A DNA stretch of 64,000 nt from Jacaranda mimosifolia (taxonomy: Eukaryota; Streptophyta; Magnoliopsida; Lamiales; Bignoniaceae), in NCBI GenBank assembly GCA_018894105.1, contig CM032121.1, positions 40,580,230-40,644,229 on the forward strand, read 5' to 3'. The position numbers and the translations under genes were made by a program. Every line of letters starts with the position of its first letter. Within the stretch, counting starts at the first letter, position 1. Below the pieces are notes generated by a model. The model had not been told where the DNA came from, searched no databases, and saw nothing but the letters and a program-made list of their open reading frames with translations. Positions 36,956-48,868 of this stretch are shown piece after piece.

Positions 36956-37031
36956 AAGCCCAAAGCTCTTACTGTGAGGCCCAATCGATGCACTAGCTAC
37001 TCACTCTCAACATTCATTGTTTCAAAGCCCA
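36956..37031 (+). promoter_or_regulatory. Site II (TCP-type) elements of TOM20 promoter
   Basis: AAGCCCA at 36956-36962, AGGCCCA at 36977-36983 and AAGCCCA at 37025-37031 are reverse complements of TGGGCY. Clusters of this motif are usual upstream of plant genes for mitochondrial components. They lie 160-240 bases before the TOM20 start codon. Confidence 0.5.
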
Positions 37032-37191
37032 AAGGGCCTAATCACAGTGTGCATAAAATCAGAAATTTCGCACTGTGTATAAAATCAGTAATGCCCTAAT
37101 AGTTGAGAGAATTCGGAGCTCCTTGGATATTTTACCGCAACAAGAACCTATAAAGAGAAAACCGAGAAGAACAACATTGGACACGGAAAAT

Positions 37192-40100
37192 ATGGAGATG
37201 TCGAGTGATTTCGATCGTCTCCTGTTCTTCGAGCATGCTCGCAGAACTGCGGAAGCTACCTATGCTAAAAACCCTCTTGATGCGGATGTTAGTATACACT
37301 GTGTTTGAGTATACTTTTATTTTTATTTTTTCCAGTTAAGCATTAGTAATTAGTCACTGTTTGTTATAGAATCTGACTAGATGGGGAGGAGCGCTGCTGG
37401 AGTTATCTCAGTTTCAGAACGGTCCGGAATCAAAGAAGATGGTTCAAGGTACAACTGCTGCTATGTTACAAGGGTGTTTGTTATGCTGCTTACTTTTGAT
37501 TTTTTCCCCCTGTTTTTGTGTGTATGTTTTGTGTTGATATTTATCGAAAGTGTTATCAAATTATTTGTGCTTATGGAAGCAATAGAAGTAAAAAAGATTT
37601 ATGTTAATGGAGTCGAGAATCTGGATTTATGAGTTTAGAATAGTGATAAGAAGAAAAAGATATAAACAGGTATGCCTTGTTCTCCATGGCAATGTGTTAT
37701 TTTTGAGTGTTGGATTATTTTTTAATTGTAAAGTAAATGAGAAATGATTGTGTCGATATTGTGAAAATCGGGATTTATGAGTATAGTGTAGTGATAAATG
37801 GCTGTTCTACGTTGAATGGTATATTGGATGGATGAGTGTTTTGGGCTCTTATGGTATACTTAGGCCTTGATCACCAAACTTTAGCTGCTTAATTCTTTGT
37901 AGATGCTATAGACAAGCTGGAGGAGGCACTGGTTGTTAACCCTAGCAAGCACGATGCTCTTTGGTGCCTTGGGAATGCATATACATCTAATGCATTTCTG
38001 ATTCCTGATCTTGATGAGGCTAAAGGTTCCTTCGATAAAGCAACCCAGTACTTTGAACAAGCACATGAGCTGGTACATTTGGTTAAATGAGAACTTTCTG
38101 TTTATTTTTCAGATTCCTTGCTGAAATTGCTGTATGTTGTTGTTCTTTTGGTGCAGGAGCCAGAAAATGAACTTTATAAGAAATCGTTAGAAGTGGCTGC
38201 CAAGGTACATTCACTGTCACCAGCTATTTGAATGGAGTGGGAGTTATGTGCATTGAATTTTTATTTTTATTTCCTATACAATCGTTGATAATTTATGTAG
38301 TTTGAGATTCAAAGCAATCTGATCATAGATGAAATTGTAGAGTTTTCACATTAGATTCTAGTGCTGTGTTCCGTTTATAACATAGTTATCAAAGGCAGTC
38401 GCCTCACTCGCCTCAGGCGAGAGGCGAGGTGAGGCTACACCATGTCGCCTCTTTCTTCCCAAGCCAGGCGAGCACCACAAGGCGAGATGAGGCGACCGCC
38501 TTGTCGCTTCGGTCGCCTCAGTCGCCTTGGACGCCTCAATTGCCTGTTTACTTTAAAAAATAATAATAATAAATGAGTCTCCTATAAGAAACCTTGACTT
38601 TCTGTAATAAATAACCCACAATTAAGAAGCATCCAAGTCTTTTCCTACAATCAAGGCATTCCCTCCACCACCTTGATTCTAGCAACCTAGACTCCAAGTG
38701 TCTTCTCTCTTCTCTTATACCTTCTGTCTTCTATTTTTTTGTCTTAATGTTCTTTTCTCATACAGACAATACTTTTGATTCTTTTGAATCTTTCTTTTTA
38801 ATTTGTTATACTGTATAAATATATTTTAACTTTTTTTCTTAATTTTCGCCTCATTCGCCTTTTGGTCGCCCGCGCCTCGCCTCGCCTCACGCCTTTAATA
38901 ACTATGGTTTATAAGTAGAATTATTATGAAGTATTTTCACAGGAATATCCTCAAGTAGGATGATAAAGGTTTTAGGCTTTTCGATGTTTCACTAAGATTA
39001 TTTATGCTTGATCCTATTGTTGCTCAACACATAGTCTGCAATCAGCTTTACTGGCCTGGGCTCTTTTCAAGTTCATTTCAATGTGATTCTCCTCTGTCAT
39101 TTCTATAGCTCGTTTATCTGATTTTTCATCCTAGTCTTGTGCATTGTTTGTGAAAGTATTTATAAATTAGTGGCTGTCTCTTTCATTTGTTAACCAGTGT
39201 CATTTTTATGCCTCATTGAGGTCTCTGATTATTGTTGTGGACCTTTGCATTCTTAAATATATGTTAAAACGTGATAATTCCATGTTGTTTCATGTCGGTA
39301 TGATTTGGAGTACCCTGACCCCTTCTACACATTTTTCTGAGTCCTTGTAAGAACAAAACTTGGACTGTCAATGTGGTTATAGCAATACATATCTTGGATG
39401 CCTCATATATAAACATTTTCATGGACTTGCATATTTATTTGTATTTTTTATTTTCTATTAAGGCTCCTGAGTTACATTTGGAGATCCACAAGCATGGTTT
39501 GGTTCAGCAGGCTATGGGACCAGGCCCTTCAGCATCTACTAGTACAAAGGTACAGATTGCTTTGGGTGTTTTAGTGCAATAATGCTTCTTTTAATTCTCT
39601 ATTATTGTATTGAGGCTGCAAATGATTTGTGGAATCACTGGATTGACAGAGTCTGTTTAGATGAAGTGTTTCCCTTTCTTTTGTTTTGTAGTAGAGTATA
39701 TATCGAGTAACACTCAGTTACTATTAGTAGAGTAGAGATCAAGTAACACTCAGTAACTACTAGAAAAGTAGAGATCGAGTGACACTCGGTTACTATTAAA
39801 CACTTTTTCAAGTTCCAACTAAGTGCTGGAATCTTCTTTCCTTCTAACACTTTAAGGAAGGTGCCTTCCAGGACAATGTTGATGTGAAGAACCTCCTCCT
39901 CCCTCATTTTTCCCCTCTCTTGCCTTTCACATGCACAGGGCTATTCCTATATTTGCTGCCAGCCATCTCTCCTTGCCTGTGTTTGCACAAATAAGCCCTT
40001 GGCTCCACACATCTCATTGTCAAGGCATTTCATTTAACGTTGCCATCTTCCAGGTGCCTTATTTTCAAGTTTCCCCCTGTGAAACCCCCATTCTACCTAG

Positions 40101-40660
40101 CCCCCATTACTACAATCATCTGTCACTCAAAAAGTTGCTTCACCACCAATCTACGGCTTTAAATTTTAATTGTATGATGAGATTTGTGATTTCTGTTTTT
40201 AAGGATGATTGGGCAATGTATCAAAATGCGAAAATGGTGTTTAGAAGTGAATGGTTTGAGTTATGAAAATGTTAGTTTGGATAGTTAACATTGTCTTCCT
40301 AGCACCATCATGCCTTCCTCTCCTAAAATCAAAGCAAGGAAATTGGACAGCATAGACAACTGAGAAATTTCCCGATAAATTTCATTACCTTTAAGTAAGG
40401 TTCATGTACTTCTTGTTAGTTGATTGCTGGTTTGGTGGTCCGGTTTTTCACTTTTTCTTGGACCACTTTGTTTCTGATAGTATATCACCTTGTTTAATGA
40501 CTGTATGCTACATTTTCTACAGCAGCAGAGTACGAAGAAGAGCAAAAGTAGTGATCTCAAATACGACATTTTTGGATGGGTAATTCTTGCAGTTGGCATT
40601 GTTGCGTGGATGGGATTTGCCAAATCTAATCTGCCTCCACCTCCACCCCCTCCAGGATAA
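37192..40660 (+). CDS. TOM20: Mitochondrial import receptor subunit TOM20
   Basis: Six exons with consistent phases: 37192-37287, 37370-37448, 37903-38072, 38157-38204, 39463-39549, 40523-40660; 205 residues. Plant TOM20 is a C-terminally anchored outer-membrane receptor that binds mitochondrial presequences. Conserved signatures are [12 protein letters not shown] (residues 6-17), [21 protein letters not shown], a TPR-like stretch ([25 protein letters not shown]) and [21 protein letters not shown] transmembrane segment (about 175-195, [20 protein letters not shown]) follows, and the protein ends in a polyproline tail. The start MEMSSDF is preferred to an upstream in-frame ATG because family members begin here. 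The last exon has tandem CAG acceptors, so one residue (Gln) may be optional. Intron 4 holds a MITE and intron 5 a short tandem repeat. Confidence 0.95.
38381..38906. mobile_element. GC-rich hAT-like MITE in TOM20 intron 4
   Basis: A 526-base element with inverted ends CATAGTTATCAAAGGC and GCCTTTAATAACTATG. It is flanked by GTTTATAA at 38373-38380 and 38907-38914, a perfect 8-base duplication. Both ends are dense in GGCGAGGC / GCCTCGCC motifs, as in the element at 14735-15413. The centre is AT-rich and non-coding. Confidence 0.9.
39688..39803 (+). repeat. Three-copy tandem repeat in TOM20 intron 5
   Basis: About 40-base units containing GAGATC(A/G)AGTAACACTC and TTACTATTA, repeated three times with substitutions. 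Confidence 0.75.
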
Positions 40661-42697
40661 GATAGGGAATTTGCTTCATACGACTTGGCTGGCCCCACCT
40701 GCCAAAAGGAAACTCTCCACGGGTAGATGATAGTTGGGAGAATACTAGGTTTTTCAGTTTAGTTATTTTTTTGACCAAGTCCTTTATTAATGTGACAAAT
40801 TAAGAAAGAAAGTATATTGTATTGCTTTATCATTACTTTCCCTTTTACATTTGCCCTTGGAGTTCTTGAATCTTTACTTTATATTTATTACCCCTTACCA
40901 AAGTTTGACAAACCTTTTGCTATTCTGCATATATTTGCCTGGGCCCTTGCTGTTTATGTTTTTTGGAATTTATGGTGGGTTCTGGGTATATATACTAAAA
41001 GGTGCTATCTGATGAAATTCTTTGACTTGGGATTTTTCCCAAAAGTATGCAGTTTGGTGGTACCTGTGCTTGTTAGATTGCTTTCATGTTCCTGAACTGC
41101 CTGCTGAACTATTTAGCAGCGTTGGGATTTAGAATGTGCAATTTCTTTCCTCCCCCCCCCCCCCCCCCCCCAACCCCACCCCAACAAAAAAGAAAAGAAA
41201 AGAATGATAGTGTAGAAAGTGGTGGAATACTGGTCAGAGATGAAAGAGGAAGGCGCAAGTCCTAAATGGGTTCTCTTTGCTCCGAATTTAATATTGAGAT
41301 TGATGCGATTGGTTCAGGTACTCTCCATTTGAGGGACATGAATGCATGATATGGTAGAATGGGATTGGGAATGCCTAGGTTTGAGCCTTCTAATATTTGT
41401 TTCATTGATACAAGAGGATGCATACGAGTGGAGTAGGACTGGGTTTGTGTTATGCCATGGTATTGTAAGGGGGTGGAAGTATTATAATACGATTTACTCA
41501 TGACTATTCCAATGCAGGAGCTGGGCGATTTTCATCCCCAACTCCCCTCCAATTCAGTGTATTTAATGAACCAAGTGTATTATACTTGATTTATCCAAAT
41601 AATTTCTATGTGATTTATGTGGGAATCTAACCAAGCAAATCCGCATGTAAGTAATTGGTTGATTCCATCCTCTGGCTATTAACAACTCGCAAGTGAATAA
41701 AATCACTTCATACAAAATAAAGATGAACTCTAACTTAGATCTAACCACTTTGTCGGCTTCATTGAACATCCTCAATTTCTGCTTCTAAGACGAGATTTTT
41801 TAAAAGCATAAACTTTTCATTCCTTCACCAATTCTTAAACCAATGGATGCAATTTAGTCGAAGATGCAACAAGATTGCATAATATCACATGACATCATGG
41901 TTGTCTATTGTTGCCATACTAATTCTTAATATTTTTGGTTGAATTATTTGTTAAGCTATATTGATATTAGTATGAAAATATGAAGACATTTATTCTTATT
42001 GCTTTGTGTTGCATTATTAGGTTTCCATACCCTCAAAGAGAGTGTTCATATTGTTCAATTTAAAATTATGTTATTCCCAAAAAAAATACTTGGAGAGGTA
42101 GTGTCATTCTTCTTCTGTAAGTTCCAAAAATTATTTTATCACTTACTTAAAAATCACAATGAGTTCGTAAGACCCAAGCCACCTATGAGCTCTCTTTCTA
42201 TGACATAGAAAGGGAGTTCGTGTGAAAAACAAGTTAGATTTTGAGTTCATAAAAATCTTGATGAAATGGGTTAGAATTTCACCAAACCCATCTCTTACAC
42301 TTGTTCTATTGATTTCCCCTCTCTGGACCAATAAATTCCACATGAAGAAACAATATGAACATATAAAAAGATTGATTAGTTGATTTAGGCATAACCACAC
42401 AGATGTGGTCAGGTAGGGGTTCAGACAACCTTTGAATCCAGACATTATCTGAATATTTACAATGCAATAGAGAAATCACTACGAAAGTACCAATCAAGAT
42501 TCAGAAGGGAAACATAACAAATATGCCATTAATAACTTCTTTCATATATACAACAAAGGCCCGATCAAACTAAAATTATTTTTCTACTTTTGCATTCTTC
42601 AACAAGGACTGTAAAATTTCAAATCAAAGCAAGAAACATAAAAAAATTCAAAACCCCTACATTAGATTCTGAAAACATACCTAAAATACAAGCAGAA
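40661..42697. other. Intergenic between TOM20 and RNR2 3' ends
   Basis: Two genes converge here, and the flanks hold their 3'UTRs. A C-run of 20 bases (41152-41171) followed by AACCCCACCCC is the only distinctive feature. No other gene is supported. Confidence 0.5.
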
Positions 42698-43687
42698 TCA
42701 GAAATCCTCATCCAATTTGAAGACATGGGTTACCCCATTCCCATTCAAACTAGACATCACAGATGCCTTCTGATATTCCCCAACTCTTTTCTCAAAGAAG
42801 TTAGTCTTTCCCTGCAAACTTATCAACTCCATCCAATCAAACGGGTTCTGCACATTGTACAATTTGCCATAGCCCAATGCATTCAGCAATCTGTCTGCCA
42901 CAAACTCTATGTATTGGCTCATCAATTCTCCATTCATCCCCACCAATGCACACGGCAGCGCGTCGCACACGAACTCCCTTTCTATGTCGACAGCGTCCGC
43001 TATTAGCCCCTTCACTTTCTCCTCGCTCAGCTTCATTCTCAACAGACTGTAAAGCAAGCACGCGAAATCACAGTGCAAGCCCTCGTCACGCGAGATTAAT
43101 TCGTTAGAGAATGTCAGCCCCGGCATCAGACCTCGCTTCTTCAGCCAAAATATGGCGCAGAAGCTTCCCGAGAAGAATATTCCTTCCACGCAGGCGAATG
43201 CGATTAACCGTTCGGCAAACGATTCCGAACCGTCAATCCAGCGGAGAGCCCACTTGGCCTTCTTCTCCACGCAGGGAATGGTATCTATTGCGCGGAAAAG
43301 CATATTCTTCTCGTCGGAATCCTTTATATAGGATTCGAGCAAAAGGCTGTACATCTCGGAGTGGATGTTCTCAATGGCGATCTGGAACCCGTAGAAGGCA
43401 CGGGCCTCCGAGATCTGGACTTCCTTCATGAAGCGCCCAGCGAGGTTCTCCAAAACGATACCGTCAGAGGCAGCAAAGAAGGCAAGAACGTGTTTGATGA
43501 AATGCTTCTCATCGGAAGTGAGGTTTTCCCAGTGGCGAAGGTCCTGGGACAAATCGACTTCCTCGGCTGTCCAGAAGGAGGCTTCGGCTTTCTTGTACAT
43601 CTCCCAGATTTGTGGGTACTGAATGGGAAACATGCAGAAGCGGTCCGGGTTGGAGGCGAGGAGGGGCTCTTCTGGGATGGAAGGCAT
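42698..43687 (-). CDS. RNR2: Ribonucleoside-diphosphate reductase small subunit (R2)
   Basis: Single-exon, 329 residues, full length. With the large subunit it reduces ribonucleotides to deoxyribonucleotides for DNA synthesis. The diiron ligands are visible: Asp75 (ASDGI), Glu106 and His109 ([11 protein letters not shown]), Glu168 (ACVEGIFF), Glu202 and His205 (DEGLHCDF). The radical tyrosine is Tyr113, four residues after His109 as in class I R2. The C-terminal tail FKLDEDF binds the large subunit. All key residues are present, so this is an active-type R2 like Arabidopsis TSO2, not a p53R2-type or inactive paralogue that can be told by eye. The lack of introns is usual for plant R2 genes. 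Upstream E2F-type motifs fit S-phase expression. Confidence 0.97.
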   Translation of the reverse strand: MPSIPEEPLLASNPDRFCMFPIQYPQIWEMYKKAEASFWTAEEVDLSQDLRHWENLTSDEKHFIKHVLAFFAASDGIVLENLAGRFMKEVQISEARAFYGFQIAIENIHSEMYSLLLESYIKDSDEKNMLFRAIDTIPCVEKKAKWALRWIDGSESFAERLIAFACVEGIFFSGSFCAIFWLKKRGLMPGLTFSNELISRDEGLHCDFACLLYSLLRMKLSEEKVKGLIADAVDIEREFVCDALPCALVGMNGELMSQYIEFVADRLLNALGYGKLYNVQNPFDWMELISLQGKTNFFEKRVGEYQKASVMSSLNGNGVTHVFKLDEDF

Positions 43688-43814
43688 TTTTGATTTCTTC
43701 TTTGGGGGAGAAGGAGAAGAATTCTTGATGGGATTTGGATAAGGAAAAGGAGGATGAAGAATGGAATAGTTAATTGGCTATGATTTATGAAACAAGAGGG
43801 CAGCCATTGTTGAG

Positions 43815-43840
43815 TTTAAATAGATTTCTGAGCGCGGGAC
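43815..43840 (-). promoter_or_regulatory. RNR2: RNR2 core promoter: TATTTAAA and E2F-like site
   Basis: The minus strand reads TATTTAAA (about 43815-43822), about 130 bases before the ATG. Immediately upstream is GTCCCGCGCT (43831-43840), which carries the CCCGC core of E2F sites. Confidence 0.5.
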
Positions 43841-44091
43841 TTCAAATTTTTTGAAGAAGCTTGCCGAAGACTGAATTCAGAATTGAGAGGGGCTTTGTTG
43901 ATTCAAAAACGCTAAATTGAATTAGCATTAATAATTTGAGTACTATTATTGTTAGAGAAAATTAATTCCAATTATTTGGAGCGTAGGGGGGAAGAAGGAG
44001 GGAAAAAAAAATTCGAAACTTTGAATCATATGAACTAAAAAGCTTGCGAGGGAAGCTTTTGGCGAACAAAACTTGAATGCCCACTGCTGAC

Positions 44092-44099
44092 TTTGGCGC
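44092..44099 (+). promoter_or_regulatory. RNR2: Consensus E2F site upstream of RNR2
   Basis: TTTGGCGC matches the plant E2F consensus TTTSSCGC exactly, about 405 bases upstream of the RNR2 start. A near match, TTTTGGCG, sits at 44057-44064. E2F control of R2 genes at G1/S is established in plants; use of these particular sites is inferred. Confidence 0.55.
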
Positions 44100-44129
44100 C
44101 ACGCATTTCTCTTAAATTTGAAAGATACA

Positions 44130-44475
44130 GGGGAGTGTTTGGTTATTATGTTTTCCCAAAACAACATTATTTTGGGAAAACATAACGAAGCATATCCTTA
44201 TTTTCCTTCTAAAATACACATTTTTTAATATACATATACATATATTATATATATTCGTATATATATTTTTATTATTTAAATATTAAAAAATTCATTCAAT
44301 TTCATTTGCACCCCAAAAATGCAACAAAAAAAGCTTTGCTTTGACTGCTATACTAAAAAATATCTCCCCCAAAATATAAACAAACATACTAAAAAATAAC
44401 TTTCACATTCTCCAATAACTCATTCTCCCAAAACACATAATAAAATTACACAAAAAACATAACCAAACACTCCCC
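44130..44475. mobile_element. MITE with GGGGAGTGTTTGG ends
   Basis: A 346-base element with long inverted ends: GGGGAGTGTTTGGTTAT at the left and ATAACCAAACACTCCCC at the right. It lies just beyond the RNR2 promoter E2F site. A second copy is at 47077-47421. Confidence 0.85.
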
Positions 44476-45299
44476 AAAATATTATCCACATTATTTTCGT
44501 TTGGAATATCTTGGAATTCATAAGATGGTTTTTTTTGTATTTTGAAAAATCAACCTTATAATTTTGAGAATTATCTAAGATTTACTATATATTTAATAAG
44601 ATAATTTATTGTTGCTCTATTATTGTATTGAACTTTTTCTAAAACTCATTTTGATAAGACTTAATTGAAGGATAAAAAGGAAAAGGTTGAATGGTCTATT
44701 GATCGAATGACACTTTTCTTACCGTTACATGTACGAAGTTTGAATTTTAACAAATTATATATGTGTATGTATATAAATAAAAGTTAAGATGAAAAAGTAT
44801 TATTAACGTAGCACCTAAAAGCAAGATACGACCCCTCCCAATAGATATATGATAGAAGCATCAAATTAGTCTCATGCATAACTCTATAAATAATACAATG
44901 TCTCCTAGTAGATATTTATCTCCCAATATAAATATACATAACTATCTCTCTCTATATCTAATATTAGGATAAAATAATTTAAATTATGATATTTCAGTGA
45001 TTAATATCAACATTGTCTAGCAACTTCATTTGGGAATTAGAGCATATGAAATAAAAGTGTATTAACAAAATTAATTTAATTGTCGAGAGACATTTGGTCC
45101 AATAATTCTGATATAATTCTAGTCACTGAAATATTTCTAGCAGGCCTTATTCCAGCCTTAAGCCCAGTCACTCCACCATTTCTTTGGACCAAACAAGAAA
45201 ACAAAAAACTTATCAAAATTCTAAAAAGATATCGAGATACAAGATTTTTGTTCTACTCTTCGGATGTCTAAATGATGATATATATATATATATATCTAA

Positions 45300-46085
45300 G
45301 TGATGATGGTATGATCTGTTTGTCGGGGGATTGGGATCAAGCCCAATGCAATCGACTAGGATATGGGCTGAAACTGAATGATTTTGATGTGATCAAATTG
45401 AGTACTGTAACCAATAGCATACGTCATGTTAGTCGATGGGCCCTCAACTAAAGCATTTTGACACTTAAGTCGGTATATATCCAACTAGAAAAGGAAGAGA
45501 CAAAGTAAAGGCTTAAAGGATAATGAACACCCCTTGCTGAAGGATTGTAATAGAGTATTTATAATCTTTCTTAACAGATAAAAATGTTTGTGATGCCCTT
45601 GCTCATGCAGAGAAGGCATTTGTCCTTACTTGAGAACTTTTGGATCTTCTTCCTTTTGTGTCCTTTTTCAAGTGACGCTTCCTCCTTCTTTTCACGCCGC
45701 CTGTCAATACATTTAATACGATAAAGTGGTGGTTGTGACTCATTCAATGCAACTGTGATTGGTGGTGTGGGACTGCTCTATGTTCTTCTGATCAACCTTC
45801 TAGGGTCGAGATGCTTCTTGTCTTGCAAGTCATCTACCTACGCTTTAGTCAAGATACCGGATTTTCTTGGCTTTGAAGGCCTCTAGTTGAGGGCCCAATG
45901 ATCATTTTCGAGTTGATCAACCACACTTAAGTCGACTGAAAGGATACTGGTGTGTGGAACTTGTGTAATAGCCCAATAAAGATTTGCGCCTGGTTAATCA
46001 GCTAATCGATTATTAGTGAGTTGAGCCTATTAGATTATCTCATATCACTGATGTTTTTATTTAAGCGGGATCTTGTCAAGGTAAT
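45300..46085 (-). mobile_element. Degenerate LTR-like block
   Basis: Unlike its flanks, this stretch is moderately GC-rich. It has a TATA-like element on the minus strand (TTATAAATACT, about 45556-45566) and short inverted phrases GATGGGCCCTCAACTA (45435-45450) and TAGTTGAGGGCCCAAT (45887-45902). The pattern resembles a solo LTR read from the minus strand, but no coding part and no target-site duplication was found. Confidence 0.35.
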
Positions 46086-46112
46086 ACTACACTAGCCTAC
46101 GTTTTGATAATG

Positions 46113-47078
46113 ACTTTTGCCACTTATTTTTGCTGGAGAACTCCTTTGGTCATTGCTGCAATCGCCAATCTCTCAGTTGGAGATGGTACCTTTTTCTCTA
46201 ACAAATTTTCTTGAAATTAAAGCCCTCAATAATTCTTTTTCTATAATCTCTGTATATGTGGAAAGTTCAGAATTTAATATTTTATATATATATATATTCT
46301 TTCTAGGTATGGTTGATATTGCAGGAAGACGGTTTGCTAGCTGGAAACTTCCATATAACAAAGACAAATAATTCGTGGGTAGCATTGGCATGGCGATGGC
46401 TGCCTTGCTGGCTTCTTGACTTCCATATTGTAATAATTCTTATCTTGCTTGATGATTTGCAACTTTTGGATAAGTTATTTTTTTGCTTAAGAAAAAGCTT
46501 TTATAGTAACGCAGAATGTTGACGAATGAAATTTTGTGTGCAAAAGATTCATGTACTATTTTTCTTGGTTTGGGTATTTTCAAGAAAGTCCAAACATTAT
46601 TTTAGGATTCTTGATGGTTTCTGCTGTCTCAGCATTATTCGAGTCCCCTCCTTTAAGCTCTGGTTAAGCTTATTTTAAATATTTTATAAAATATTTTTAG
46701 AGCTTATAAGATGTTAGATCTTATTTTTAAAATAAGTTGTTGAAGTATTTGGATAAAATAAAATGTTGGAGCTTATAAGATGCTAATAATGGTAATTTTG
46801 TAATTAAAATAGTTAAAGTTAAAAGGAGCTTGTTAAGATTTTAAAAATAAGTTATGGTCTCCTTTTTTTTTTTTAAAGAGCTTATAAGCTCATAACATCT
46901 TATTTTAGGATCTTATAAGCTTTTTTTTTTTTAAATTTACCAAATACTTTTTATCAACTTATAAGTTCTTAAACATCTTATAAGATATTTTGAGGAACTT
47001 ATAAACTCACCCAAACTCTCTCTAAGTTTGACGACAATATGATGATGCCCTTGTCTCCATGTTGGTTGGAAGTTTTGG
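46113..47078 (+). pseudogene. Broken partial copy of the farnesol kinase gene
   Basis: The 3' half of the downstream kinase gene (49840-51994) recurs here, damaged. Exon-4-like sequence (46113-46185, reading roughly CWRTPLVIAAIANLSVGDG) is followed by an intron with GT and AG intact. Then comes exon-5-like sequence (46307-46430, MVDIAGRRFASWKLPYNKDK then an in-frame TAA where the intact gene has TCA), and exon-6-like sequence (46547-46660, FMYYFSWFGYFQESPNIILG). After a MITE (46663-47023) the last piece (47026-47078, FDDNMMMPL) resumes and ends at another MITE. Introns are retained, so it arose by DNA duplication, not retroposition. The 5' exons are absent. Confidence 0.85.
46663..47023. mobile_element. 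CTTATAAG-type MITE inserted in the kinase pseudogene
   Basis: An AT-rich segment full of CTTATAAG motifs in both orientations. It interrupts the pseudogene between codons for 'PLSS' and 'FDDN', which are adjacent in the intact gene; that proves it is an insertion. A relative is at 34660-35045. Confidence 0.7.
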
Positions 47079-47421
47079 GAACGTTTGGTTTTGTTTCCTT
47101 AGAACAATATTGTTTTGAAAAAACATAACTAAATATATCCTCGTTTTTCCTCTAAAACATACATTTTTCAATATATACATACACATATTATATATATACA
47201 TTATATATATTATTATTATTTTAACATTAAAAAAATCATTCAATTCCATTTTCACCCCAAGAAAAAAAACATTGATTTTACTATTACAGTAAAAAATATA
47301 TCCCCTCAAATATAAACAAACACACCAAAAAACAACTTTTACATTTTTCAATATTTCATTCTCCCAAAATACATAATAAACACATAATAAAATTACACAA
47401 AAAACATAACCAAACATTCCC
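47077..47421. mobile_element. MITE, second copy of the 44130 family
   Basis: Left end GGGAACGTTTGGTTTTG, right end CATAACCAAACATTCCC; the interior closely matches 44130-44475. It abuts the end of the kinase pseudogene. Confidence 0.8.
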
Positions 47422-47738
47422 TTTGTTTTTTGATATTGAAATTAATGATGTACTGGGAAATAGTGATTTATTTTTTTTATTTTATTTTTTCTATTCATCA
47501 TTGGAGAGTTAGATTATGATTGTCTATATAATTTTCTTTTGTATTCATTTTTGGAAATTGTATTGTGATGTAATTTTGATTTATATATAAAAAATCAATC
47601 ATACATTAGGATCAAGTAATTTAACTATGATGTTTCTATCATCGTCGTTCATCAATTATCAACACTCTTGCTCATCATTTGGGAATTAGGGCATATAGTT
47701 ACGATCTACGATGAAATAAAGTGTTAACAAGGTTAATT

Positions 47739-48050
47739 AAGGAGCTGTTTGGTTTCATTTTCACATTTTTTACTATTTCAAAAATGAAACATATCATTTT
47801 TACACATTCTCGTCCAACATCATTTTCATTTTTAAAACACATTATCCAATAACTTATATATCTTCTTTCTCTATTTCATTATTTCTATCTTTCTCGACCT
47901 ACAATCTATTAAAACCAACATAAACATTACTTTTTCAATAATCTATCCAAATATAAATTCATTTTCAACTCATTTCCACTAACTAATTTTTCAAATTTTA
48001 GAAATGATGAAAATGAAAATTGAAAATGGAAATAAAACCAAACAGGCCCT
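47739..48050. mobile_element. Harbinger-like MITE
   Basis: Inverted ends GGAGCTGTTTGGTTTCAT and ATAAAACCAAACAGGCCC, flanked by TAA on both sides. A 3-base TAA/TTA duplication is typical of PIF/Harbinger (Tourist) MITEs. Confidence 0.7.
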
Positions 48051-48436
48051 AAGTCATTTGAAGCTCTATGTAGCAACAATTTGATCCATGCTGGACAAAG
48101 AGATGAATGATTTATGCTGAATATATACATAATTGGTACCATGAGACAAAACATTTTCATTTAATAAAGAATTTTTTAATTGTCGTCGCTATTTATATGT
48201 AATCTTTCAACAACTACAAAATATAGAAAGAATCTTCATTAGTGCATGTTGGTTATAAAAATTTCGATTTTTTTTTCTTAATAAAACCGTGTTTTGACTT
48301 AAGTTTTCATCAAGAGAAAAGTCTCACTTTCAATATATTTTTGTATGTTTTGTTTTGTTTCTTCATATATTATTTTTGAAAATAAAATTAAACATTTCTC
48401 TTGAAACCACATTCTTTTTCTATAAGAAAACATTAA

Positions 48437-48756
48437 AACTTTTACACTATGTTTGGTTTAAAGAATTTGCCAAGGAAAAGAAGATATTAGGGAAAAGAAA
48501 AAAAAACAAAAAAAATATAAAATATAAAATTTGTTTGGTTATTAAAGAATACAATGAAGAAAGGAATAAGGAAAAGATAAGTGATGAAAGTTTAGGAGAA
48601 TAAGAAAGAGTACTTCAATGTTTTCCTCACCATTGATGAAAAACATTCATTTTTCTTAAATACACTATATTTTTCCTTAAGTTTTTTTTTTCTTTAATAT
48701 TTTTCTTAGTATTTTTTTTTTCCTCACCAAAATCTATAAACCAAATGCAGCGTTAA
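48437..48756. mobile_element. MITE with GTTTGGTTTA ends
   Basis: Left end ACACTATGTTTGGTTTA, right end TATAAACCAAATGCAGCGT; between them AT-rich sequence with AAGGAAAAG motifs mirrored by TTTTTCCT near the far end. Confidence 0.6.
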
Positions 48757-48868
48757 TCATTATATCAATGGAACAAGTATAATTAATTAGATAGTATGTT
48801 GACACTATTAATTAAACAATAACTTATAAAAATATCTATTACAAATAATATATCTCTAATAAATTAGG

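Noticed and set aside
42590..43693. Several plus-strand frames of 64-138 codons
   Set aside because: They are antisense shadows of the RNR2 coding exon.
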